A model generated the notes under the pieces. It had not been told where the DNA came from and searched no databases. It saw only the letters and a list, made by a program, of their open reading frames with translations. From Anodontia alba (Eukaryota > Mollusca > Bivalvia > Lucinida > Lucinidae), in contig OZ024837.1 of NCBI GenBank assembly GCA_964016985.1, positions 34,751,622-34,815,621 of the forward strand: DNA of 64,000 nt, given 5' to 3'. Both the position numbers and the translations under genes were made by a program. Shown here piece after piece: positions 10,488 to 20,129 of the stretch; the stretch's first letter is position 1, and each line of letters opens with the position of its first letter.

Positions 10488-10865
10488 TCATTAAATATAA
10501 TTGGCACCTAAAACTCGTTACAGTTCCAAATCAAGAGGCTTGCACTTATTTAGCACAATTTGACTGGCCGAGAGCAATTGAAAAGCGGTATTTATACATC
10601 GATAAATCCACTGAGCAGGAATCTCGGCAACGATTATTTTTCGCTATTTTATCCATAATTCCAGCATAAATGTGACCTATTGAAATTGTAAGAACTAATT
10701 TCATATTTTGTGGATTTTGTCGATGTGTAAATGCCGGTGAAGATCAATCATAAACTTAACATAAAGCCATGCAGGCTTTATTTTGTTTGTGAGCGACTTG
10801 CCGGCGTTTACGCATTGATAAAATCCAGAAAATTGAAATTCGTGCCTACAGCAATTCCTTTTCGC
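10488..10865 (+). repeat. Dispersed repeat Q, copy 1
   Basis: Similar to 41195-41470. Shared features: AAGCGGTATTTATACATCGA versus AACGGGATTTATACTTCGA, GAGCAGGAATCTCGG versus GAGCAGGAATTCAG, CGATGTGTAAATGCCGG, GTTTGTGAGCGACTTGCC, and AAATTGAAATTCGTGCCTA. The copies are well diverged. No function seen. Confidence 0.5.
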
Positions 10866-11079
10866 AAAAAGGAGCGCTACACACTGACACGTTGAAGGGA
10901 CGTTTTTCTCTCGTCTCTTCCTAAAGTCTACTTAGCCTAATAAAACTGACAATTTCACCACGTCTCAACACGAGACACCGAGTATTCAGTAGCCGAGGAC
11001 TTTTGTTAGAGATGGCGTTAATTAATTCAAAGCTGCAATTATTGTCTAAATTGGCAGCGCCAAGAAAAATGTGTCTTCG

Positions 11080-11275
11080 GAGCATATGGAAACAGTTAAG
11101 ATTCAGATCAGCCAGCGATGATGCACACCCTGACAAGGACCTTTGTGAAACACCAATATGTTCTACGGTATCCAATTATTCTGTAAGCGGATGCGCAGTC
11201 TGATCTGGGCCTTTGCTGTCCGCATATGCCCGAAGACACGTTTCCGCATGGCGTGGCCAATTAATGAGCCACACC
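11080..11275 (-). mobile_element. Family G MITE, deleted copy
   Basis: Right part ATGCGCAGTCTGATCTGGGC, CTTTGCTGTCCGCATATGCC and GAAGACACGTTTCCGCATGG is clear. One stem arm between TTCTGTAAGCGGA and the GCGCAG stem is missing. Confidence 0.6.
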
Positions 11276-11289
11276 ATGTTGTTTGAGCA

Positions 11290-11500
11290 TATACGAACAA
11301 TGAACGTGTAAAGCTTGTACATCTGCGCAGTTTCTTGCAGAGTTTGGCTGTCTATTGGTATTCTCGGCTGTATCATACGCGTCGGTTAGTGGAGAGCAGT
11401 GGAGAGCAAAGGTCATCATGATCAGACTGATCTGGGTACTCGCTGCCCGCACAAAGCCCGAAAACACCATTTCACGTGACGTGGCGCGAATTATCAGTGT
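11290..11500 (-). mobile_element. Family G MITE, fragment
   Basis: CAGTGGAGAGCAAAGGTCAT, GATCAGACTGATCTGGGTAC and CGCTGCCCGCACAAAGCCCG follow the G order, but most of the hairpin is gone. Confidence 0.5.
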
Positions 11501-11621
11501 CTTTATTTCCCCGTCTTGCGATCTCCAAGTATTACGTAAGAGAAGACGAAAATGATTAGTCTGTCCTCTTGTGCACTGACACACTTGGCATTATGTCTTG
11601 GCATCACGTGTTGTCTGTGAT

Positions 11622-11830
11622 AACGCTTGGCACGCTGGGTAAAAAAAATTCAGCAGACGACATTTAGAAATATGTATATTATATTTTTCAGAAAATGGGC
11701 TTTGACAGTTCATGCAAATTGTCTCCTCAGGGCAATTTGCATGAAATGTAAAAAAAAATTAACTTTCTTGGAAAAATAAGACAAATGACGTCAATTTGTC
11801 GTCTGCCGAAGTTGTCTATACAGCCGTAAA
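11622..11830 (+). mobile_element. Family K MITE
   Basis: Inverted ends TTCAGCAGACGACATTTAGA and AATTTGTCGTCTGCCGAAGT. The central hairpin TTCATGCAAATTGTCTCCTC / GGGCAATTTGCATGAA is nearly perfect. Other copies of this family are bounded by TTAA. Confidence 0.7.
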
Positions 11831-11934
11831 AATTAAATATATTTGGCAATAGTCCTTACATCACGTGTTCAGTCCAATCTTTCAGCAGACGGCAAATTAA
11901 TGGTAGCTGTCTTTTTTGTTTGCTGTCTGTTTCG

Positions 11935-12090
11935 CAGAATGTGAAAATACATAGGGAATGCCACAATCACGAAGGCTAGTTCTACAGAGGCACCAAAGAA
12001 GGAGCGATAAGAAGGAATAAATAATGACTAAACAGACATTAGAAGCCACCAACGCAAAAACAAAGAAGAACTGCAACAGAGGAACCGCCT
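11935..12090 (+). repeat. Dispersed repeat N, fragment
   Basis: GGAATGCCACAATCACGAAG and GAACTGCAACAGAGGAACCG are shared with many N copies (see 62.4 kb). A family D element begins directly at its end, at TTAA. Confidence 0.55.
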
Positions 12091-12301
12091 TTAATTCTTT
12101 CGGTGCCATATTTCAGACGACATTTGGTGTCTGCAGTTTTTTTATTTTTTAAACAAACTGTCAATTGGAAAGAAGTATATACGTAAAGTTGAAAGACTGA
12201 ATATCAAACAGCGTAGATCCAGATGAGACGGCTCATTCTCATCTGGATCTATGCTGTTTGCAAAAGCCTTTTCTTATTGCCTGTGGCAATGGAAGAGTTA
12301 A
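12091..12301 (+). mobile_element. Family D TTAA MITE, complete
   Basis: TTAA at both ends. Left TTCTTTCGGTGCCATATTTC with CAGACGACATTTGGTGTCTG; right TTGCCTGTGGCAATGGAAGA. The central hairpin is CAGATGAGACGGCTC / CTCATCTGG between CAAACAGCGTAGATC and GATCTATGCTGTTTGC. Confidence 0.8.
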
Positions 12302-12334
12302 CTAAATATTTAGTCCAGTAGGATAACTTTTGAT

Positions 12335-12874
12335 GATGGTGGCTCTGATGGATGTACGTCTGGCCGGTGATCAGGGCCCAATTGTCCATAACTAACGATG
12401 TCGTTAGTTAACGTATCGTTAAAACTTTGATTGTTAAATATGGCATATAAGCAAATATTTTTGCTGAAAAAATGAGAGTAGCTTTTGCATTTGCAAAAGC
12501 TACTCACATTTTTTCACAAAAATAACTGTGAATTAGATATTATCTTACTAGAAAAGTTAACATTTTGACCACTATCGAGCTCGTTAAGCTAACGACGCTT
12601 TGAACAACTGGGCCTAGGAGATTGCGGATTCGACCCCCACCGGATCGGCAACATTGTTTCGTGGAAACTGACCATGTAATATTTTCTACGGTCATTCTCT
12701 CCCTTCCGCTAATTCAAGAAGGGTAGTTGTCAGTTTCTGGCGAAAGAATGAGCACAACACTGGTTAACCGCTTAAAGGACTAAGCCTGCCCAGTAAAAGT
12801 GTGGAAAGGTAAACTGACCGCATTCGACATGTCCCTATTGGGTTGACTGGGCCGTAAAACCTCAACACAAAAAG
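12335..12874 (+). mobile_element. tRNA-derived SINE S1, interrupted
   Basis: A pol III box B, GGATTCGACC, lies at 12626-12635. It is followed by a body shared with 50.34-50.63 kb (TTTCGTGGAAACTGACCATG, TCTCCCTTCCGCTAATTCAA, CAGTTTCTGGCGAAAGAATG, GACTGGGCCGTAAAACCTCA) and a CACAAAAAG tail. A GGGCCC-ended MITE at 12374-12614 splits the head. SINEs of this type are non-coding and depend on LINE enzymes supplied elsewhere. Confidence 0.75.
12374..12614 (+). mobile_element. GGGCCC-ended MITE inside SINE S1
   Basis: Inverted ends GGGCCCAATTGTCCATAACT and CGCTTTGAACAACTGGGCC. The central hairpin AGTAGCTTTTGCATTTGCAA / AAGCTACTCACATTTTTTC is strong. The uninterrupted SINE at 50.36 kb reads GTGATCAGGAGGTTGCGG. 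Here GTGATCA and GGAGATTGCGG are separated by the element plus TA, suggesting a 2-bp TA-like target. Confidence 0.75.
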
Positions 12875-13145
12875 CATCACGAAAACATACCTATATAATT
12901 TTGACCCCCTTAAACCCCACTTTTATATAGTAAAACTGGGGTTTACAGGGGTATACATTATTTTTCATATTTCTGCTCATAACATAGATTGTGGGTACTC
13001 GTTAGAACCGCCTCGACGAAGCGGTTCTAATGGGTACCAAAAATCTATGTTTTGAGCAGAAGTGTGAAAAATATCAGATATTTTATCTGAAAACTTTCAG
13101 TTTTTTGGTAGGTGAAGTTTTCGATATATTTGAATAGGCGTAATG
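12875..13145 (+). mobile_element. Family A MITE
   Basis: Starts CATCACGAAAACATACC directly after the SINE tail and has the GAACCGCCTCGACGAAGCGG hairpin. The right end is shortened (GAATAGGCGTAATG lacks TGTTTTC). Confidence 0.83.
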
Positions 13146-13377
13146 ACGGACAACTTTGAATGGATGGGTAGACTTAAATGCGGTTTTACTCGCGCGAAAT
13201 TTCACCCTTAATTCTGATGCAGCTCCAAAAGACAAGCAGAAGTCAGGTCAGCAAAGGGGACCTCTACCACATCTATGAAACATCACACATTTGTCCTTGC
13301 ATGACGGTCCTAGGCACAGCCCGTCACCTAGGAGTCGTCAGAAGGAATCCGAATATTAATACTAATTACCGCATATT

Positions 13378-13646
13378 CATTACGAAAGCATGCCTATATA
13401 GTTTTGACCCCCTCGAACCCCACTTTTATACAGTAAAACTTGGGTTTACAGGGGTATACATTAACTTTCTTATTTCTGCTCAAAAACATAGATTGTGGGT
13501 ACTCGTTAGAAGCGAGGCGGTTCTAACAAGTACCCACAATCTATAGTTTGAGCAGAAGTGTGAAAACTACCAGAATTTTTCATCTGAAAGTTTTCATTTT
13601 TAGTGGTAAATTCTCAATATATTTGAACAGGCGTGTTTTCGTAATG
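13378..13646 (+). mobile_element. Family A MITE, apex-deleted
   Basis: CATTACGAAAGCATGCC to GGCGTGTTTTCGTAATG. The left arm of the hairpin stops at CGTTAGAA and the right arm starts at GCGAGGCGG, so 8 or so bases around the apex are lost. Confidence 0.83.
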
Positions 13647-13727
13647 TGATGTATTGTTTTACAAACGGGCACGTGTATGGAAAGAGTGATTTGCAAATTA
13701 TGTAAACATTATGTTTACCCTTAATGC

Positions 13728-13842
13728 ACTATGCAAACTTGTAGCAGACGGCACATATAAAAATGTCAAACCTTATCTTCTCTGTTAAAGTACAAAACAA
13801 ATCAATATGTCTGCTGCAGTTGTGATTAGCGCTTTAAGAAAA
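13728..13842 (-). mobile_element. Family K MITE, fragment
   Basis: GTAGCAGACGGCACATATAA and ATATGTCTGCTGCAGTTGTG are K ends. The central hairpin is missing. Confidence 0.55.
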
Positions 13843-14198
13843 AAAAATGCAGTACTTATTTTCATAGATCGGGATTCAGTAACGGGTACCTAAAGACATT
13901 AGCAACCTAGATAGTACCAGACCAGCCACTGTAAAATCATTGTCTGATCAGGATCAATAAACTACTCCAGGTAGAGTTTCAGTGTCCAGTTATTAGGCAA
14001 CCTCATACGGTCTGAACAGACTTTGCGCTGGATGATCTAAACTTTAGTTCTGTGTGTTTCCTTAGATACCTACCATAAACGAAACGCCAGCCTTACTGGT
14101 GTGTCTAATCGAAAACGGTCATTAGGAGAGAATTTTCCGACTGGTATTTTTTTGTTTTTCCTTTTGTATTAATGACCCTTGCTTTTTTCTGACATACA
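13843..14198. other. Unannotated spacer
   Basis: No feature recognised. Confidence 0.4.
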
Positions 14199-14304
14199 CC
14201 AAGATAGCATTCTTTACAAATCTATAGTGGGCCGTTATCGGCCCGTCAGCTACACTGACGGACCGATAACGGCCCGCTATAGATTTATAAAGAATGCTTA
14301 CTGG
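14199..14304 (+). mobile_element. Family B near-palindromic MITE
   Basis: AGCATTCTTTACAAATCTAT pairs with ATAGATTTATAAAGAATGCT. Inner stem GGCCGTTATCGGCCCGTCAG / CTGACGGACCGATAACGG. The right end is TTACTGG. Confidence 0.8.
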
Positions 14305-15029
14305 ACATAACTTAAGTAATTCGTTGGGTCACTAAACTGCGAGTCTGCAAAGTCTTGCCAATAAAATATGCCAAATTTACCATAAGTTTTGAGATAGTCG
14401 GGGCTGAGCAAACAGCGTGGACTCTGATAAGACTCCGCAGAGATGAATCCATGAGGTATTACTTCTAATGACTGTGTTTGCAATTTTAAAAATAGCTCGG
14501 GAACCGTTTTCTTAGCTTGATGTTTTATTTTAAATAAGAATATTTTGTTCTGATTGACCATAACTTATCTGAAACCATTTGTGTTTTCTGTTTCTGTGTT
14601 TAGTTCTCAAATATTTACCCTAAAATTAAATTTACGACCAGAAATGGATCTGGCCTATGCAATTTCTATAATAAAGTGATTTTTTGGAATTTTGTCTAAA
14701 ACTATAGCTTTGCTGAATTCTATATTGTTGGTGTTTCACAACAATACTATGAAAATTTCAAAAAAGATGATCAAGCAGAACTTGATGAAAATCTGCCTCC
14801 AAGTTACCTACCCTAAATATTTCTGCACATTTTGTATTCATTTTTTTCACATGGGAAATGTAAAGATATTTGATTTTTTTTAAACCAATAACTAGAATAA
14901 AACTTTTTGTACATAGGCAGTTACGACAAATGGTTTTGCACTAAATCATGACAAAAGTTTGCAAATTTACATCTTCTTTGTAACCAAGCAATAGAAGACT
15001 TTCTGAAAGATATCGAAAGCACAGTAGTT
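14305..15029. other. Unannotated AT-rich spacer
   Basis: Very AT-rich with no shared repeat. The minus-strand open frame at 14298-14561 overlaps the end of the B element and has no recognisable domain. Confidence 0.4.
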
Positions 15030-15097
15030 TTTTACTCAAATGTGGCTGGTGTTGTGCCGTGCGGCGGCCGTAAAAAGTCTTCCCGTACATCATCATA

Positions 15098-15140
15098 TAG
15101 TCTGGCCCCAGACCCTTTCTTTATTTTTCTTTTCTTACTT

Positions 15141-15187
<47 letters not shown>

Positions 15188-15355
15188 GACACAACACTTG
15201 TATAGCTTGTAGAATTTTTGTTTACTTCAGTCCCTTAGCTAGAAAGAAAGGTTTTTGTTCAGCCATAGGTAACTTGAAGTTGAAGATCATGATAAGAAAA
15301 TAATATAGAGAAAGAGAGAAATAAATATAAAACGAAAACGACTGGAGCCAGTCTA
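15098..15355 (+). mobile_element. Element T, 9-bp target duplication
   Basis: Ends TAGTCTGGCCCCAGACC and GACTGGAGCCAGTCTA are inverted repeats with few mismatches. It is flanked by ATCATCATA at 15089-15097 and again at 15356-15364. The second copy, at 46.45 kb, also has a 9-bp flank duplication. A 9-bp duplication is typical of Mutator-like elements; that class call is inference. It contains a poly-T tract and no coding sequence. Confidence 0.85.
15141..15182. repeat. Poly-T tract
   Basis: T-rich run inside element T, longer than in the second copy of T. Confidence 0.9.
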
Positions 15356-15545
15356 ATCATCATAGTGCAGGTTATATTTCCTTTGGGATAATGGAGCCCA
15401 TCCTGGTTATTTTGAAAATCGAATACCACTTAAACCGGCGCTAGAGGGCGTATGTAGCCTCGCAAACTACATTGTTGCATATGAAGAGACTCAATCAAAC
15501 CGAGTCTCCGATTTTCGTGATTTTTTGTGATCTTTGTTTCCAAAG

Positions 15546-16084
15546 GCAATCCTTTTTGACTTTTATTTCAGTTCAAAAATAAGATCAAAAATCAGTATTT
15601 TTTTTTATCCGAATGTTTAGCCTGCAGAGTGCAAAAGCTTGAAATGTACAAGACAGAAAATGTGACAGTCACAACACAATACTCTCTCTTACTCAATGAA
15701 CGTCAGCATCAGTTGTGTAATATTTGCTGATTCTGTGTCGTTAATTCAATAACAAATGCTCTGCTGGGAAATGTAACTGACGTCTGAAGATCTGGCATAA
15801 AAAAAGACAAAAAAAAAAAAAAAAAAAAAATCCTAAGCACTCTGTGGACTTAATCGCCTAAACAAATCTTATAATGAACCAAAACATATTCAATATGCAA
15901 CCATTGATATAGTCTTAGATCCAACAGGAAAAATCGAGTTTCCTCCAACAGGAAAGAGATGGTCGGGTTCCACGTGATCCTGTTTGTAATTTTGTTGTGT
16001 TCTAACTTCAGATCGCCTTTGAGCCTTTTGCTTTGTTTCATCACACTGACTTTGATTATATGAGTTTCACTGTGAATTTTTACC
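15546..16084. other. Unannotated spacer
   Basis: Contains an A-rich run near 15810-15830 and nothing else I recognise. Confidence 0.4.
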
Positions 16085-16189
16085 CCAGTAAGTATTCTAA
16101 ATAAATCTATAGCGGGCCGTTATCGGCCCGTCAGGGTAGCTGACGGGCCGATAACGGCGCGCTATAGATTTATTTAGAATGTTAGCTGG
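16085..16189 (+). mobile_element. Family B MITE, unit 1
   Basis: CCAGTAAGTATTCTAAATAA at the left and AGAATGTTAGCTGG at the right, with a perfect CCGTTATCGGCCCGTCAG stem. Confidence 0.85.
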
Positions 16190-16306
16190 GACAGATGTCT
16201 GAGGTAGAGAATCCTATGCGGACCGAACATATATTTGTAATTGGAATTGAATAAGAATTAAGGACGAGGTTTCGCGCGATTTAAACAAGTCGAAGCCCCC
16301 TCCCCC

Positions 16307-16411
16307 CCAGTAAGCATTCTAAATAGATCTATAGCGGGACGTTATCGGCCCGTCAGGGTAGCTGACGGGCCGATAACGGCACGCTATAGATTTATTTAGA
16401 ATGTTAGCTGG
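16307..16411 (+). mobile_element. Family B MITE, unit 2
   Basis: Duplicate of the previous B copy, differing for example at GGGACGTTATC versus GGGCCGTTATC. Confidence 0.85.
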
Positions 16412-16544
16412 GACAGATGTCTGAGGTAGAGAATCCTATGCGGACCGAACATATATTTGTAATTTGGAATTGAATAAGAATTAAGGACGATGTTTCGCGC
16501 GATTTAAACAAGTCGAAGCCCCCTCCCCCCCACCACACCTCCTA

Positions 16545-17000
16545 GTTTTCCTACTGACCGTTTCAAGGCGCATAACGAAAACATGCCTATTCAAATATAA
16601 TGAAAATTTTACCACCAAAAATGAAAATTTTCAGATAAAAAATTCTTATATTTTTCATATTTCTGCTCAAACATAGATTGTCGGTATTCGTTAGAACCGC
16701 CTCGACGAGGCGGTTTTAACGAGTACCCACAATATATGTTTTTGAGCATATATAAGAAAAATAATGTATACCCCTGTAAACCCCAGTTTTACTATATAAA
16801 AGTAGGGTTAAAGGCGGTAAAAATTATATAGGCATGTTTATGTGATGGGTTCCTCTGTGGCAGTTCTTCTTTGTTTGTGCGCCTGTGATTTCATAGCTGG
16901 CGTTTGTGGTGTCCTTAAATGTTCCTCATCTCTCATTCCTTTGGTGCCTGGAGAGGGATGTGGTTCGTAAGTGTCGCATTTCCTGGGTATCTTCACTTAT
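16545..17000 (-). repeat. Dispersed repeat N split by an A element
   Basis: TACTGACCGTTTCAAGGCG precedes the A copy and GTTCCTCTGTGGCAGTTCTT follows it, ending GTGTCGCATTTCCTGGGTAT. In the N copy at 62.57 kb the same junction is uninterrupted (complement of GAGGAACCGCATAGGAACGG). Confidence 0.65.
16571..16847 (-). mobile_element. Family A MITE nested in N
   Basis: CATAACGAAAACATGCC to GGCATGTTTATGTGATG with the hairpin GAACCGCCTCGACGAGGCGG. Comparison with intact N leaves at most one extra G at the junction. Confidence 0.87.
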
Positions 17001-17070
17001 ATTTTTTCTATCTACCCTAAATGTTCAGAATAAATTTTTACGCAAAAAAGTGTTTGCCTACGGCATACTA

Positions 17071-17344
17071 CATCACGAGAACACGCCTATATAATTTTGA
17101 CCCCTTAAACCTCACATTTATATAGTAAAACTGAGGTTTACAGGGGGATACATTTTGTTTCTTATTTTGCATAAAACATAGATTGTGGTACTTATTAGAA
17201 CCGCCCCGCCGAGGCGGTTCTAACGAGTACCCACAATCTATGTTTTTAGCAGGAATATGAAAATATCAGAATTTTTTATCGGAAAGTGTTTTTTTTTTGG
17301 TTGTAAAATTTTCAGTATATTTGAATAGGCGAGATTTCGTAATG
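17071..17344 (+). mobile_element. Family A MITE
   Basis: CATCACGAGAACACGCC to GGCGAGATTTCGTAATG, hairpin GAACCGCCCCGCCGAGGCGG. Confidence 0.85.
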
Positions 17345-17734
17345 GTTCCAGCCCGTTAAGCCAGACTTTTCAATGTTTGTAGTTCAGACAGAATAATAGG
17401 CACAACGTAGATCTTTTCAGAATAGTTCTATAAAAAGAAAACCGTATGAAGTTTTAGGGTAATATGTTGTTAAAATGCATGCAAATACTAGTGATCAGAA
17501 CCGTATGAAAGAGGCAATAATGCGCATGCTTCATGTGCGACTATTGACATACTGTTCGTGTAATTACAATTCAGACCATTGTCGGAGAGCAAAGACACAG
17601 ATAAGTCTGATTATATGAGCAATCTCATCAGAGCTCATAGAATCATTAAATAGAGCTGATATATGACAGCGAATATTTTTATCAGACTGTGTGCTTTTGC
17701 TGGCTGATCAGGATCTTTATCGCTTAGCATGTTT
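17345..17734. other. Spacer with a decayed cruciform
   Basis: At 17575-17735 scattered G/H-like words remain (CATAGAATCATTAAATAGAG, TATCAGACTGTGTGCTTTTG, GCTGATCAGGATCTTTATCG). Otherwise nothing seen. Confidence 0.35.
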
Positions 17735-17881
17735 GGTAAAATTTCAGTAGACATTTTAAAACATTTTTCCAAGGAAATATGCTTTGAAATTTTATGCATA
17801 TTGTCTCCTTCGGAGGAAAACTAGAACACTATCAATCAATTTGTCGTCTGCTGAATTTGCATAGAGTGAAGTAAAGGTTAA
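17735..17881 (+). mobile_element. Family K MITE, partial
   Basis: AAATTTCAGTAGACATTTTA, GCATATTGTCTCCTTCGGAG and ATTTGTCGTCTGCTGAATTT, ending in TTAA. The central stem is reduced. Confidence 0.6.
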
Positions 17882-18153
17882 TGTTCGTATATTGACTGAA
17901 GACATCTTTTTACATCTCGCAGCTAAGTAATCTAGGTCTTATTTTGACAAGAATCAAGGAATAATGTTATTGTAGAAATAATATTTTGCTGAATTCTTTC
18001 TTCCACTAAAAGAATGCAGACCATCTGTTAGGAGAATGTCGGTTATGTATTTCCTTTCAGTAGAAATAGCGATTTAGGATCCTGGAGGATTTAGAATGTA
18101 GCATAGCACATGATATCAACTTACCAAATGAATTGACCACTAGCCGACTATAT

Positions 18154-18621
18154 CAGTGTGGGGAATCCACGTGACCAAATGACGGAGTTTGTTCTATTTT
18201 TTAGCTCCGCATAAGGTAGGATTTTTTTTTAGAATATCTCTATTCATACCAAATGGAATTTGTTTAAATAAAGCGCAGAGTACGCGGGAAATCAAGCGCT
18301 TTCTGGTGGTGTAAGTTCTGCGATCTGGTCTAAAACTCAAGAACATTCGAAAAATGTTTTTGCTGTCAAACTGGGCTACCGGGACAATGTACAAGAACTT
18401 TGACGAAAAATATTCTCCGAATGTTCTCGAGAATCAGTAGATTGCAAAATAGCGCTTACACCACCAGAAAGAGCTTGATCGTCCGCGTACTCCGCGCTTT
18501 ATTTGAACAAATTCCACCAGATATAAATCGAGATATTATAAAAAAAAAAACCCTACCTGATGCGGAGCTAAAAATAGTAACACACTCTGTGCACACATGG
18601 TCACGTAGAGTCCCCATACTG
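18154..18621 (+). mobile_element. Fold-back element V, 468 bp
   Basis: Long inverted repeat. The left arm begins CAGTGTGGGGAATCCACGTG and the right arm ends GTCACGTAGAGTCCCCATAC, TG, with TAT on both sides. The arms stay complementary for about 200 bp around a short spacer near 18370-18400. CAG/CTG ends and a TA target suit a pogo-like origin. Reading outward, both arms encode similar peptides (TYTTRKRLISRVLCALFKQI and AYTTRKSLIVRVLRALFEQI). Confidence 0.8.
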
Positions 18622-18643
18622 TATATGAAGAAAATTCTTTATA

Positions 18644-18757
18644 CAATAAAACTTCAATGACTCGAACACCGATGACTCGTTTACACTGGCCGAACTCGTT
18701 TATGAGTCCCTAGGAAATTCTTCCTATAGCTCAAGAAAAAAATATTTAGGGAAATTT
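18644..18757 (-). mobile_element. Family I MITE, terminal fragment
   Basis: CAATAAAACTTCAATGACTC, CCGATGACTCGTTTACACTG and CCTATAGCTCAAGAAAAAAA match one I end. The rest is missing. Confidence 0.7.
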
Positions 18758-18793
18758 TAGGAATTAATATCTTTAGACCTGCAAGCCAAAATA

Positions 18794-19151
18794 TAGTCGA
18801 ACCTCAATGGCTCGAACATCTTTGGACCCATGGAAATTTATTCAAGATATGGGTAGTTTGAGCCACCGAGGATGAATTATGGCTCCAGGTCAGGAAGCAA
18901 ATAGCCATAATTTAGGGACATCTTTCCGAGTTTCTACACAATAATTGTATGTTAAGTGTACTCATTAGAATCGCCTCGATGAGGCGATTCTAATGAGTAC
19001 ACACAACATACAATTTCTTGATAAATTAAGACAAGTTCTCTTTACATTTGTGATTATGAGCTGTCGAAAGAATTTCGTAGAGACTCAAAAACGTGTTCGA
19101 ATTAGCCATGGTAAACGAGTCATCAGTACTCGAGTTATCGCGGTTCGACTG
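18794..19151 (+). mobile_element. Family I MITE, complete
   Basis: TAGTCGAACCTCAATGGCTC to TATCGCGGTTCGACTG with TA flanks. Central hairpin GAATCGCCTCGATGAGGCGA inside GTACTCATTA arms. Confidence 0.85.
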
Positions 19152-19154
19152 TAG

Positions 19155-19250
19155 TAAAGATGGCGTCCAGGAAGTGCCACAGTCACAAAACATAATGTAG
19201 CTAACTGAGAGGATGAATGAACAAACGTCAGCGGATATTATTGCATAAAA
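19155..19250 (+). repeat. Dispersed repeat N, fragment
   Basis: TCCAGGAAGTGCCACAGTCA and CAAAACATAATG match one N end next to the I element. Confidence 0.5.
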
Positions 19251-19529
19251 AGCAGTGCCGCACGTTATTAACAACTGTACATTAACCGGCGACAAGGCAA
19301 TTCACGCGCTGTTAATGCACGGCTACGCAACTTTCAATATGCCTGTACCGGGCCACAGAGATGCTGCCGTCACGAGATGTGTAGTGCCCGGCCCTAGAAC
19401 GAGCATAGTCCGAGGAAATGGCGTACGCGAAACATCTGTGAAAAGGCGAAACAAAATAGTGCAAGAAATAAGGCGAAATGTAGCAAATGTTTTCACTTTT
19501 TATGCAATAATAGCGATCGAACATAATTT

Positions 19530-19637
19530 TTCAATGCATTAACATTCGCTAGGTCCCTAGGGAGGTGTTGAAAACCGCGGCCTCCGGCCTCAGTTTTCAA
19601 CACCTCCCTCGGGACCTGGCGAATACTAATGCATGAA
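19530..19637. mobile_element. Single-copy palindrome Y
   Basis: About 45-bp arms: TTCAATGCATTAACATTCGC, TAGGTCCCTAGGGAGGTGTT, GAAAAC pair with GTTTTCAACACCTCCCTCGG, GACCTGGCGAATACTAATGC, ATGAA around a GCGGCCTCCGGCC loop. No other copy is visible, so it could be a lone MITE or another hairpin locus. Confidence 0.7.
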
Positions 19638-19797
19638 AAGCCATGTTTGATCCCTATAGTACAAACGTAACAAGACAACGAAAAGCAAAGTAACCAACTC
19701 TCTCTTTCACAAAGAGGCGACCACAACAGCACAATGTTACAACCCGATATTACTGGTTGTACGGCAGTGGGGTGCTTTATTTAAATATCTAACTATA

Positions 19798-20004
19798 TAA
19801 ACCCTTCTCTTGCTGAACACGACATGCCCTGTCTTAGCAAACAGTGGAGATCCAGATCAGTTGGCTTCTGAAGAAGCCAACTGATCTGGATCTGCACTGT
19901 TTGTCATTAAATATGTGAATTTCTATCAAAACCCCGGATCAAGTAATCTGATTGGCTGGAAATCAGAAGTGGGCGTGGCATCTTTATTCAGCAAGACATA
20001 AGTT
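19798..20004 (-). mobile_element. Family C TTAA MITE
   Basis: AACCCTTCTCTTGCTGAACA at the left and TTATTCAGCAAGACATAAGT at the right, with a perfect TTGGCTTCTGAAGAAGCCAA stem. The left flank is TAAA rather than TTAA. Confidence 0.78.
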
Positions 20005-20129
20005 CTGACAATCAGTTTTATTAAACCAAAACGCATCTTAACACCGCAAGTCCAGTTGAAAAGTGAAATCTATAAGAAATTCAGGTGAAATTAACAGGTC
20101 ACAGACTGAAAACAATGGCAATACGTATA

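Larger units (their letters stand above)
15030..15545 (-). repeat. Dispersed repeat M split by element T
   Basis: Left piece 15030-15097 (GGCCGTAAAAAGTCTTCCCG, TACATCATCATA) and right piece 15356-15545 (ATCATCATAGTGCAGG, AAATCGAATACCACTTAAAC, CAAACCGAGTCTCCGATTTT). The uninterrupted copy at 43.3 kb shows that the two pieces were contiguous. Confidence 0.75.
16085..16531 (+). repeat. 222-bp tandem duplication containing B copies
   Basis: Two direct units start CCAGTAAGTATTCT (16085) and CCAGTAAGCATTCT (16307). Both include a B hairpin plus the same flank (CAGATGTCTGAGGTAGAGAA, CGGACCGAACATATATTTGT, TTCGCGCGATTTAAACAAGT, CCCCCTCCCCCCC). They differ at only a handful of positions, so the duplication is recent. 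Confidence 0.9.

Noticed and set aside
10280..10669. 129-codon open frame
   Set aside because: Starts at GTG and joins a J hairpin to repeat Q, whose second copy does not keep the frame.
13178..13546. 122-codon open frame
   Set aside because: Right half is the A element at 13.38 kb; the left part has no recognisable domain.
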